58,714 nt of DNA, taken from contig CATLOT010000023.1 of NCBI GenBank assembly GCA_950054155.1, forward strand, positions 1 through 58,714. Direction: 5' to 3'. Positions 1 to 6,762 of this stretch are shown piece by piece; the stretch's first letter is position 1; every line of letters begins with the position of its first letter. The stretch is from an uncultured Bacteriovoracaceae bacterium. Its GTDB lineage: Bacteria > Bdellovibrionota > Bacteriovoracia > Bacteriovoracales > Bacteriovoracaceae. The translations under genes were made by a program, and so were the position numbers. The notes below the pieces were generated by a model. It saw only the letters and a list, made by a program, of their open reading frames with translations, had not been told where the DNA came from and searched no databases.

Positions 1-74
1 CAATATTGCCGAGTTATGAGAAGACGGAAGTCCTAGAGCATATACAATAGAGTGGAAGCAAAGACGGGTGCAGC

Positions 75-458
75 TCAATCAATTGGTCCTCCTTTTAAGG
101 AGGTAAAAAGACAACGATCAAGCTGATTACTCCCCTCACACAAAAGGCGCGACTCTTCTTTAAGAGAGCTGGTAAAAGGCACGAAGCGAAAGTCCTTCCC
201 CTTAGTCTGTGAAAAGCCTTTTCTAATCGCTTGCCGCACGACTCTGAGTTTTAAATCCTCACGAGGAAGATCACAAACTTTGACTCCCCAAATTTCTCGG
301 GCGCGCATACCAGTTTCTAGAGCCATTAAGTACACCACATAGACCCAGCGCTTACTTGATCCGATGGGATACTTTTCATTGGCAAAAGCAAGAAAGCTTT
401 GAGCTTCACTCTTATCCCAGAAAGAAATAGTTTCTTGTCTTTTATGAATAAGTCCCAT
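75..458 (-). pseudogene. Tyrosine recombinase (integrase) remnant
   Basis: This 127-residue reading frame matches the middle of a phage-type tyrosine recombinase. It carries the box around the first catalytic arginine (ETGMRAREIWG, near residues 48-58) followed by the basic beta region (KGKDFRFVPF). A full integrase has about 300-400 residues. Here the N-terminal core-binding domain is absent, and the frame stops before the H-x-x-R and tyrosine boxes. Just past the stop a different frame reads FHSIVYALGLPSSHN, which resembles the next part of an integrase and suggests a frameshift. It lies at the end of an operon-like minus-strand run of island genes. It is probably inactive. An unusual short recombinase is possible but unlikely. 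Confidence 0.7.
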
Positions 459-459
459 T

Positions 460-1017
460 CTAGAAATAACTTAGCGATTTTGTATTTTCTACAAAAGGTT
501 CGAGGTTTAAATATGGAAAGCCACTACCTTGAACCATGTCACCCTCTTTATAAATGTTTAGCTCTCTATTTTGGTCTGGGCTCAAATAAAAAGTAGTGTT
601 TCTACAATCAATCTCTATGAAATAATCATCTTCTAGTTTAAATTCTTTCACAAATTTACCAATAAAAATCCACTTGCTATTGGCTGGATACATATCCACT
701 TCCCCATTTATCTTCTCATACGAAAAGCTGTTTCGTTCAGCTAGCTGCTTACGTAGATCATCATCAGGATGGAACTTTTTTATTTCTCCACTAAATAACA
801 TTAAAGGCACTTCTATGACCTTACCCATGAGTAAAGGCACATGTTCACGTGGCTCATCTTTTAACAGGCCTTCATTGTGAAGGTTATTATCCGTACATCT
901 AAAAATTGCTTCATTCTCAAGGATTTTTACTGTCCAAATATCTCTCTCAAAATGCCCTGGTAAGAAGTCTAAAATTTTCAGTTTTGTGCATTTGAGATCG
1001 TTAGTTGAGGTAGTCAT
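460..1017 (-). CDS. Hypothetical protein in the toxin-antitoxin operon
   Basis: I do not recognise this 185-residue protein. It is soluble, with no signal peptide or membrane segment, and is rich in charged residues and aromatics. A central stretch (LMGKVIEVPLMLFSGEIKKF) and the C-terminal half look beta-rich. The start at 1017 has a GGAGG sequence about 12 bases upstream, inside the end of the antitoxin gene. Only 3 bases separate it from that gene, so the two are probably cotranscribed. Its stop abuts the integrase remnant. It could be a third component of the toxin-antitoxin module or unrelated island cargo. Confidence 0.6.
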   Translation of the reverse strand: MTTSTNDLKCTKLKILDFLPGHFERDIWTVKILENEAIFRCTDNNLHNEGLLKDEPREHVPLLMGKVIEVPLMLFSGEIKKFHPDDDLRKQLAERNSFSYEKINGEVDMYPANSKWIFIGKFVKEFKLEDDYFIEIDCRNTTFYLSPDQNRELNIYKEGDMVQGSGFPYLNLEPFVENTKSLSYF

Positions 1018-1020
1018 TAT

Positions 1021-1329
1021 TTAAGAAGCCTCCAACTTAATACTTAAAGGCCTTAAAGATGAATATAGGTCAACAAGACGATCAATCGTAAAATGCTCTA
1101 TCCGGTGTAATATGATCTTATTAACAACGGCCTTATCGACACCTAGTCTTCTACTCAGCTCGGCCTGTGATATTTTTTCCTCTTTAAGAAGCTTCACGAA
1201 CTCTTGGCACAGCTTATATTTTAAAACATCAGAGTAACTAGCTTCTTTGTAATCAATAACGAGAGTTGGCTCAGCATCCTTAAGTTCGTTTAAGATACTT
1301 TCAATTTCATTCGCATTTGGAAAGGCCAT
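1021..1329 (-). CDS. XRE-family HTH antitoxin (HigA-like)
   Basis: This 102-residue protein has a Cro/C1-type helix-turn-helix in its C-terminal half. ISQAELSRRLGVDKAVVNKII (about residues 53-73) shows the usual A-E-L-S-x-x-L-G-V pattern. The N-terminal third is acidic and probably binds the toxin. The gene starts directly after the stop of the upstream toxin-like gene, with one base between them, which is the toxin-first order of HigBA modules. Antitoxins of this type neutralise the toxin and repress their own promoter. An inverted repeat just upstream of the toxin gene is a candidate operator. The family call is firm. The partner assignment is inferred from gene order. Confidence 0.8.
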   Translation of the reverse strand: MAFPNANEIESILNELKDAEPTLVIDYKEASYSDVLKYKLCQEFVKLLKEEKISQAELSRRLGVDKAVVNKIILHRIEHFTIDRLVDLYSSLRPLSIKLEAS

Positions 1330-1330
1330 T

Positions 1331-1639
1331 TTACTTCACTCCTCTATCTTTAAATGCTGTAATCACGCCGATATAGACCTCTTCAGTCTCAAGCAGCCAA
1401 ATAAGTCTGTAATTGCGACTCTTTGCAATTATCTGTGAGACAAAATATTCAAAGTTATCACTTTCCTTAACTGAGCTGTAATTTCTTCCATCCAGCAGTC
1501 TTACTAAATCTAAAATCAGCTCGTCATTAATATGATCTGAATGCTTATCCACATGCGGATCAATAATAACTTTAATAATCTTCCTATCATTTATGAGAAT
1601 CGGTGAACTTAAGTCATAACTTCTTCTTTTTTCTTCCAT
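1331..1639 (-). CDS. Putative type II toxin of a HigBA-like pair
   Basis: This 102-residue protein lies one base upstream of an XRE antitoxin. It is small and soluble. Its C-terminal half reads like a compact beta-sheet (NFEYFVSQIIAKSRNYRLIWLLETEEVYIGVITAFKD split across residues 62-98), with the charged/aromatic alternation typical of RelE/HigB-like or DUF4258-like mRNA interferases. I cannot place catalytic residues with certainty. The first residues, MEEKRRS, follow AAGGATTTT at a good ribosome-binding distance. If it is a toxin it would act on ribosome-bound mRNA. The assignment rests mainly on size, fold impression and linkage to the antitoxin. Confidence 0.6.
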   Translation of the reverse strand: MEEKRRSYDLSSPILINDRKIIKVIIDPHVDKHSDHINDELILDLVRLLDGRNYSSVKESDNFEYFVSQIIAKSRNYRLIWLLETEEVYIGVITAFKDRGVK

Positions 1640-1654
1640 AAAATCCTTCTTAAA

Positions 1655-1692
1655 ACACTAGCATATGTAGATAAATCTGTCTACACACTAGC
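1655..1692. promoter_or_regulatory. Candidate operator/promoter of the toxin-antitoxin operon
   Basis: Just upstream of the toxin gene, TGTAGA (1666-1671) and TCTACA (1680-1685) form an inverted repeat. Two direct copies of ACACTAGC (1655-1662 and 1685-1692) flank it. Read on the minus strand, TAGACA and TAGTGT are separated by 17 bases and could be weak -35 and -10 boxes inside the repeats. This is the layout expected for autorepression by an antitoxin. The sequence symmetry is seen directly. The regulatory role is inferred. Confidence 0.4.
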
Positions 1693-1726
1693 TTTTGAGA
1701 AAAGAGAAAATACCGACCACGAAAAT

Positions 1727-1789
1727 GTGTGCCAAAAGTGTGCCATCAGTATCCGAAAACCATCGAACTCTTCCGAAAATTTACGAACT
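1727..1789. repeat. Two sets of short direct repeats near the island junction
   Basis: GTGTGCCA occurs twice (1727-1734, 1738-1745). Next to it a 17-base unit of the form CCGAAAA-NNNN-CGAACT with a 20-base period occurs twice (1753-1769, 1773-1789). They lie in a gene-free stretch between the toxin gene and the tRNA fragment. Short direct repeats at this position are typical of arm-type sites for tyrosine recombinases and excisionases, which is the likely role. No experimental or comparative support is available from the window. Confidence 0.4.
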
Positions 1790-1871
1790 TGAATGTACAG
1801 TTAAATGATTAATATCATTGAGCTTTTCTAATGATTTCTGCGAGTTATTGAATGGCTTAAAAAGAGCTGAA

Positions 1872-1921
1872 TCTGCTTGCCATGCAGAAGGTCGCCTGTT
1901 CGAATCAGGTTGCCCGCTCCA
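1872..1921 (+). other. 3' fragment of tRNA-Gly(GCC): attachment site of the island
   Basis: The segment folds as the 3' two thirds of a tRNA. The anticodon stem TCTGC/GCAGA encloses TTGCCAT (anticodon GCC, 1879-1881). A T arm follows with the loop TTCGAAT, then the acceptor strand TGCCCGC, T and the encoded CCA (1919-1921). No matching 5' acceptor strand (GCGGGCA) or normal D arm is found upstream, so this is not an intact gene. Such fragments arise when an element integrates into the 3' half of a tRNA gene. The intact tRNA-Gly should lie at the other end of the element, left of the window. Confidence 0.75.
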
Positions 1922-1946
1922 TTTTTCTCCCCTAAAATCCTTACTC

Positions 1947-2354
1947 ATGATTAAAGATAATGTCATTTTGGTTATCGACCAAAACCTTAATCGTCGTAAT
2001 AACTTAAGCGCTCGCTTTAGAATGCAAGGCTATGCGGTTGAATTTGTCAGCAGTGGCCTTCAGGCCCTTAATTACCTGGAGGAAAATGTTGAGAATAAAT
2101 CCAAAGGTTATAAGCTTGTTCTCATAATGGAAGACAGTGAGGATATGCCAGGTCGAGAGATCATGCTTCTTATGAGGGAAATCATTCCTAAAAAATCTGA
2201 CCTTCCCATTCTCATGGCCAATAAAGACAATGATCCCACGGTTATTATTGAAACCATACAAGAAGGTGCCAACGACTATATCGTTGACCTTCAAAACGAG
2301 GGCAAAATCATGAACAAGGTTCTTAAGTTCGCGCCTCTTCCAGAGAAAAAGTAG
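1947..2354 (+). CDS. Atypical single-domain receiver protein
   Basis: This 135-residue protein has the fold pattern of a CheY-like receiver: VILVIDQN at strand 1, GYAVEFVSSGLQALNYL, LVLIMED at strand 3 and EGANDYIV near the end. Several signature positions deviate. The acidic pair is D-Q, the residue at the phosphoacceptor position of strand 3 is methionine with acidic residues just after it, and the usual K-P after strand 5 reads D-L. It may not be phosphorylated in the usual way. The start at 1947 lies 26 bases after the tRNA-Gly fragment. The longer upstream open frame only reads through the tRNA sequence. There is no output domain. Confidence 0.7.
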   Translation: MIKDNVILVIDQNLNRRNNLSARFRMQGYAVEFVSSGLQALNYLEENVENKSKGYKLVLIMEDSEDMPGREIMLLMREIIPKKSDLPILMANKDNDPTVIIETIQEGANDYIVDLQNEGKIMNKVLKFAPLPEKK

Positions 2355-2428
2355 CGCTACACCTTGGCAAAATGATGCAGAGGTCCTAGAATGCCCTTCA
2401 TTATCAAATTAAACCAAAAGTTATTTAA

Positions 2429-2641
2429 GTGAAGATACTCCTTTTCATTCTTATCACTCTCTCTTGCCAAGCCGACGATTCAGGGGTGAATAATATATCT
2501 GTTGAGAGTAAAGAAGAGAGAGTGAAAGAGGCCCTTCCCCAAAAAACCGAAGCCCATTATCAAGTGCGCTATGAAACGGTTATTCGCCAACAGATTAAGG
2601 CCATAAAAGAACGTGAAGATAAATCTCCTCAAAAGATTTGA
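2429..2641 (+). CDS. Small predicted lipoprotein
   Basis: This 70-residue protein starts with GTG. A short hydrophobic leader (KILLFILITLSC) ends in a lipobox-like T-L-S-C, so Cys13 would be lipidated. The mature part is polar and rich in Glu, Lys and Gln. The end of the gene overlaps the start of the following glycosyltransferase gene by 29 bases, which suggests translational coupling. No function is recognised. Its short length and weak ribosome-binding site leave some doubt. Confidence 0.5.
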   Translation: MKILLFILITLSCQADDSGVNNISVESKEERVKEALPQKTEAHYQVRYETVIRQQIKAIKEREDKSPQKI

Positions 2642-4472
2642 TAACCTCTCTCTCCTGAAGCTTATGACCTGGTTTTTTGGTCTAAGCTTCATCACTTACT
2701 CAGCTTCAAATTTCGTTTTTAATATTTTTGATATTTACTTTCTCCTCTGTCTTCTTTTGTGCTGCCCGCTTCTCTTTACAGGGGGAGAGGATAAATCTCA
2801 CGGGGACTCATCCCTGAACACTAAAAATGTCCTCTTCTTCACTCTCGTTTATTTCGCCGTGAGGCTCATGAAATTTAACGAAATGAATATTTGGATTGAT
2901 GAATACTCGCAATATCGTCGATCCCTCTCTCGAGATCTCTATCAATCTGCCTTTGCGGAAAGTCAGCCCCCCTTAGACTATCTCTTTACCTTTCTTTCAG
3001 TTCAGTTATTTGGGGCAAAAGCATTTGCCCTAAAAGTTGGACCACTCCTTTGGGGATACCTTTCTCTTTTCGCCCTTTTTTTTATGGGCCAAACTCTAAA
3101 GGTCTCTAAGAAGATCAACCTCCTCATGACAACCCTCTACTTGGGTCATCCCCTCATCATTGGCTACCACCTAGAAGGTAGGCCTTACTCGCTTGCTCTC
3201 TTCTTGGGCTTTCTTTGCTTCAATGCCCATCTTTCCTTTAAAAAGAATAAGACTTCGCCACTCCACCTGCTAAGCGCCAACATTCTCTTCTTACTCTCAA
3301 TTGGTCTTCAACCTGTCGTCTTTATCATTTCGACCTTTCTATCTTTCGTTCTTATTCTTCCTCATAAGAAGAGAACTTATACCTTAGTAAACTTTTTTTC
3401 ACTTCTCCTCGTTATTCCCCTTTATCTGTGGCTTATCTCTAAGAATTCGAATGGCTTCCACGGAGATAACGATACACTCATTTTCAGCTTTAACTTCACT
3501 ACGCGCTTCTTTGAAGAAGGCCTCCTCTTTTTAAAGGGAAGTCTTCTTTATACTGGAATTTTTGTCATCTCCCTCCTTTATTCAAAACATAAATTCAAGA
3601 AAAACCTGCCTTCATTTATTCCTCTCTTCCTCTTTATTCTTCTCAATTTCATCATTTTTAGTACTCTGATAAAATGGAACTTCCACTTACGCTACATTTT
3701 ACTAGCGACCCCTTTCTTATTTTTCGCTCTCTTTAATCTTCTAAAAGACATTCCGATTGCTGAGAATATTTTCCATACAATAATGTCCTTTCTTGTTGCG
3801 ACCAATCTTGCAAGAATCCCCATTCCTCTCCACGAGAACTACTACTTCTTTGGTCATAAAGATTGGAAATCTCTTCACCACTACCTTAATCAAAATGTTA
3901 GCGAGAATGATGAGATTTTAAGGATCAATTTTGGTCATCCTTTCGATTTTAGAGTTGGTACTCTCATTGGCCGAGATCTCTATGCAAAACCCTCCCTCCT
4001 CGATCGGCTAGAACACCGCTCCCTCCTAGAAGGAAAACTCAAGAAGACACTCTCTTACAATCCGAAAATTGATTATTGCCGACCCCAGTCAGGACATCTC
4101 TTCATCGTTTACGAAAACACAAGAAACTCTAGTAAGGTGAGAGTGCATGAATCTGATAGTGCCTACCACCAAATCGTTTACAAAGGAGCAGGCTTAACTG
4201 TCGCCAAAGTTCCCCTTACAACCAACAAGGCCATCACCTTAAAGTCCTATTTTGAATGGCTTGTTCAGGAATTTGGCTCCGGTATTAATAATTATGCCAG
4301 TGTCGAAAGCCTGTACCTCTATGATCAACTCTTCTCTCCTCAACCGAATGAGGATTATAGCTACTTTTTTGAAAGACTATTCTCGACTCCTCCTTTAAGG
4401 AAGAGAGGTCAAACTATTAAATCGCTTCTTAAAGCGACACCAAAAACACCTTGTAAATTGTCTAAGTCTTAG
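2613..4472 (+). CDS. GT39/ArnT-type integral membrane glycosyltransferase
   Basis: This 619-residue protein resembles the GT-C superfamily (dolichyl-phosphate mannosyltransferase/ArnT group). These enzymes transfer a sugar from a lipid-phosphate donor on the outer face of the inner membrane. A first hydrophobic region is followed by MNIWIDEYSQY with the characteristic D96-E97 pair in the first outer loop, then ESQPPLDYLF, a common second landmark. About ten further hydrophobic segments follow to roughly residue 400, and then a soluble C-terminal domain. The GTG start overlaps the upstream lipoprotein gene. Donor and acceptor cannot be told from sequence; lipid A, glycan or protein are possible. 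Confidence 0.7.
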   Translation: MKINLLKRFDNLSLLKLMTWFFGLSFITYSASNFVFNIFDIYFLLCLLLCCPLLFTGGEDKSHGDSSLNTKNVLFFTLVYFAVRLMKFNEMNIWIDEYSQYRRSLSRDLYQSAFAESQPPLDYLFTFLSVQLFGAKAFALKVGPLLWGYLSLFALFFMGQTLKVSKKINLLMTTLYLGHPLIIGYHLEGRPYSLALFLGFLCFNAHLSFKKNKTSPLHLLSANILFLLSIGLQPVVFIISTFLSFVLILPHKKRTYTLVNFFSLLLVIPLYLWLISKNSNGFHGDNDTLIFSFNFTTRFFEEGLLFLKGSLLYTGIFVISLLYSKHKFKKNLPSFIPLFLFILLNFIIFSTLIKWNFHLRYILLATPFLFFALFNLLKDIPIAENIFHTIMSFLVATNLARIPIPLHENYYFFGHKDWKSLHHYLNQNVSENDEILRINFGHPFDFRVGTLIGRDLYAKPSLLDRLEHRSLLEGKLKKTLSYNPKIDYCRPQSGHLFIVYENTRNSSKVRVHESDSAYHQIVYKGAGLTVAKVPLTTNKAITLKSYFEWLVQEFGSGINNYASVESLYLYDQLFSPQPNEDYSYFFERLFSTPPLRKRGQTIKSLLKATPKTPCKLSKS

Positions 4473-4596
4473 ACACATTGATTCAGCTGTAAACGATTGC
4501 CCCCCTGCAATAGCCTCATTTTAATACTTTAGCCCCTCTTTTTATTGGCATTGATCTTGAAGTTATTACTCACATACGAACTGTTATGGAGGAATT

Positions 4597-5661
4597 ATGA
4601 ATTATCGTCATCTTGCTGTTGCCACTCTACTCTTTGGAATGGGCTGGTCTACAAACGTCGTCTATGAAGTGCAGACTGGTAAGAATCTATGGCGTGGCCT
4701 AGCCTCCGAAGCAGAGACTCAAATTGAAAAAGCTGAAAAGGTTCTCACCGCTGAGAATTTAAAAGAACATATCGATGGCATGGATACGCGTGCTGATCAG
4801 ATGGTTACCCTTCACAAAGAAGTCAAAGAAGGACTTGAAGATAAAGACGTCGCAAAACTTATCTCAATTAGAGATGAGAAGCTCCCTAAGCTTAAAGAGG
4901 TACTTAAGAAACATGAAGAAGATCACGACCTCTTCAAAGCCTTTATGGATCAAGAAATTGCTCAAAGTGAGCAAGACCACATCCTTGAAGATGTTAAAAG
5001 GATTGCCTCAATATTAGAAAAAGTTGAAGACATAAAGATAGAGGTTATTTCTGGTGATATCAATGATCTAATGAAAATAGCCCTTGAGGAAAAAGCCTTA
5101 GCTCAAGAAAAAACAATCACAGAGCTTAGTGAAAATATTTGTCGTCAAAATAGAGAACTCTCTTCCCTCTCCACGAAGATTGAAGACCTCATAAAGAAAC
5201 AAGAGAAAGTCTTTGCTCGCGTTGAAAAAGAAGAGGAAGAAAAGAAAAACGCAGAAAAGGAAAATCAAGTTCTCGCTCTCGATCCGGCAATGCTATTTGA
5301 AGCCTTTTCTTCTCCATATCAAATGCCTTCGCAAGACTTCTTCAATATGCCTCAGATGACAGGGCTTCAAAGTCAATCTAATCCATTTGGGATTGATATG
5401 AATTTCCTCATGATGACAAAAATGCTTTCTCAAACCAGCGGTTTTGGCCCAAGAGCAAGTGTTAACTATGCACCTGTCTACAACCAACAAAGAACATACT
5501 ATGGCATGCCCAATATGAATTATGATCTTTTCCAGCCTCAAGCAATGAATCAGAGACAAGAGCAAATGCCCCAGCTCCCCAACCAAGGCACCCTCCTTCC
5601 TGGATTTAATTTTACGAGAGGAAATGGAAACGCTGGAGAAATTCCACTAGGAATACAATAA
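4597..5661 (+). CDS. Exported coiled-coil protein with Met/Gln/Asn-rich C-terminus
   Basis: This 354-residue protein has a weak N-terminal signal-like segment (HLAVATLLFGMGWSTNVVY). A long, highly charged region with heptad-like spacing follows (about residues 35-225), probably an alpha-helical coiled coil. The last 130 residues are low complexity, rich in Met, Pro, Gln, Asn, Phe and Tyr. A strong GGAGG precedes the ATG. The next gene, 16 bases downstream, encodes a shorter protein of the same architecture, so the two probably form an operon and may work together at the cell surface. I know of no named family for it. Confidence 0.65.
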   Translation: MNYRHLAVATLLFGMGWSTNVVYEVQTGKNLWRGLASEAETQIEKAEKVLTAENLKEHIDGMDTRADQMVTLHKEVKEGLEDKDVAKLISIRDEKLPKLKEVLKKHEEDHDLFKAFMDQEIAQSEQDHILEDVKRIASILEKVEDIKIEVISGDINDLMKIALEEKALAQEKTITELSENICRQNRELSSLSTKIEDLIKKQEKVFARVEKEEEEKKNAEKENQVLALDPAMLFEAFSSPYQMPSQDFFNMPQMTGLQSQSNPFGIDMNFLMMTKMLSQTSGFGPRASVNYAPVYNQQRTYYGMPNMNYDLFQPQAMNQRQEQMPQLPNQGTLLPGFNFTRGNGNAGEIPLGIQ

Positions 5662-5677
5662 GAAAAGGGAATTAAAA

Positions 5678-6307
5678 ATGAAGTCACTCTTAACGATTAG
5701 CCTTTTTTCTTTCATCGCAGGAAGTGTTTTCTTAAGCACTTCTAGCGAACAGCCCCTGACCTGTAAGGCAGCAGGAAGGTCTATCTCTTCGGTTGAAAGT
5801 CCAGCAGAAAGTGAAGAACTTATCGAGAAGGCCCAACAAGTCTGTGTCCAAGAAGAGAAAATTAATAGTCTTAAGGATGATCTTGACCGCTTAGAAAAAG
5901 AGAGGGAGAAGATTCTCGCTACTTTAGAAAAGCTCGACTCGAATACCGAGAAAGAACAAGAGGAAGAGAAGGAAGAAGCTCTCGCCTCTCAGCCACAAAT
6001 TATTATTATCAATAATTCTTGGCCATCTATGGCAGCCCAACTCAATACAGCACCGACCATAAGTTATGGCTATAGTCCCTTTCATAACTCAAGCTCTGAA
6101 AGTCTTTCCCAGTACTTTCAAATGGCGATGGCCCACCGTCTGAACTTTGCGATGAGTGAGAATGATTACTGGCATCCAGAGTGGGACACCAATGGTCACC
6201 TTACTAACCCTCAATATGGCTTTGGTAGTGGAACCTGGAATTTTATTGAAAATATGTATAGAGAACCCACTTCTTACAATCAATTCCAGAGTAATTACGT
6301 CTACTAA
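5678..6307 (+). CDS. Exported coiled-coil protein, partner of the upstream gene
   Basis: This 209-residue protein begins with a clear signal peptide (LLTISLFSFIAGSVFLSTSS). A charged helical region (about residues 45-100, with EKEQEEEKEEA) is followed by a C-terminal half rich in Asn, Ser, Tyr and Trp without repeats. The layout of leader, coiled coil and uncharged aromatic tail mirrors the neighbour at 4597-5661. Cys29 and Cys52 could form a disulfide once exported. An AAGGGA ribosome-binding site precedes the start. The function is unknown. Confidence 0.65.
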   Translation: MKSLLTISLFSFIAGSVFLSTSSEQPLTCKAAGRSISSVESPAESEELIEKAQQVCVQEEKINSLKDDLDRLEKEREKILATLEKLDSNTEKEQEEEKEEALASQPQIIIINNSWPSMAAQLNTAPTISYGYSPFHNSSSESLSQYFQMAMAHRLNFAMSENDYWHPEWDTNGHLTNPQYGFGSGTWNFIENMYREPTSYNQFQSNYVY

Positions 6308-6342
6308 AAGCACAAAGAGGCAATTTTTTCCTTAATAATTCG

Positions 6343-6439
6343 AAGACCTACCCGATAAAGAATCATGGGCTGACAGAGAACCTCTCAGCACCTGGGCTAC
6401 AGACCGCCCAAACCCACGAATGAAAGGAAGGAAGGTCTT
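6343..6439 (+). promoter_or_regulatory. Structured leader with riboswitch-like architecture
   Basis: The leader of the zinc-ribbon gene can be closed by AAGACCT (6343-6349) pairing with AGGTCTT (6433-6439), directly before the ATG and overlapping the AAGGAAGG ribosome-binding region. Inside are two hairpins. One has GCTG/CAGC and AGAG/CTCT (6369-6389) with a three-base loop. The other has GGGC/GCCC (6394-6409). The closing stem could mask translation initiation. It matches no riboswitch consensus that I can recall. The pairing is seen in the sequence and the regulatory role is inferred. Confidence 0.4.
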
Positions 6440-6685
6440 ATGAGTCTTGAAAGAAGGACATCAAAAACAAGTCGATTAATCATCAAGAAATGCCATGTCT
6501 GCGGCACTCTCAATGAGGGCTATAAAGAGACAAAGAAGTGCGGAGCTTGTAATAAATCTTTTCTCCCCTCTAATTACTTTGGAAAAGTTCATGCCTTAAA
6601 TTCAAAGGAATTTGATGAGCTCTTCTCTCACTCTGACGAATTGCATGAAGAGGATCTTATCAAAGGAATTAATGTCCTTTGGTAA
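6440..6685 (+). CDS. Small zinc-ribbon protein
   Basis: This 81-residue protein has two C-x2-C knuckles, KKCHVCGT and KKCGACNK (residues 18-21 and 33-36), 11 residues apart. This is a compact zinc ribbon of the kind found in small nucleic-acid- or protein-binding factors. The C-terminal half is acidic (FDELFSHSDELHEEDLI). The AAGGAAGG ribosome-binding region upstream is strong but may be masked by a hairpin-rich leader. The next gene, recJ, begins 77 bases later on the same strand, but nothing shows a shared role. The exact family is not recognised. Confidence 0.6.
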   Translation: MSLERRTSKTSRLIIKKCHVCGTLNEGYKETKKCGACNKSFLPSNYFGKVHALNSKEFDELFSHSDELHEEDLIKGINVLW

Positions 6686-6762
6686 TGCTTAATCAATAGC
6701 TTTTCGACGCGTTACTTTCGTTTTCCTATTCGATCACCCCTCAAGCGTGCTAACGTCATGAG

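Noticed and set aside
1818-1946. N-terminal extension of the receiver frame
   Set aside because: It only reads through the tRNA fragment. The ATG at 1947 begins the receiver fold.
1781-1966. Open frame of 61 codons on the minus strand with the sequence SGQPDSNRRPSAWQ
   Set aside because: This is the well-known spurious protein read from the antisense strand of a tRNA; it lies over the tRNA-Gly fragment.
4540-4575. TTGGCATTGATCTTGA as a sigma-54 promoter
   Set aside because: The -24 GG is present but the -12 GC is missing, and no sigma-54 activator is nearby.
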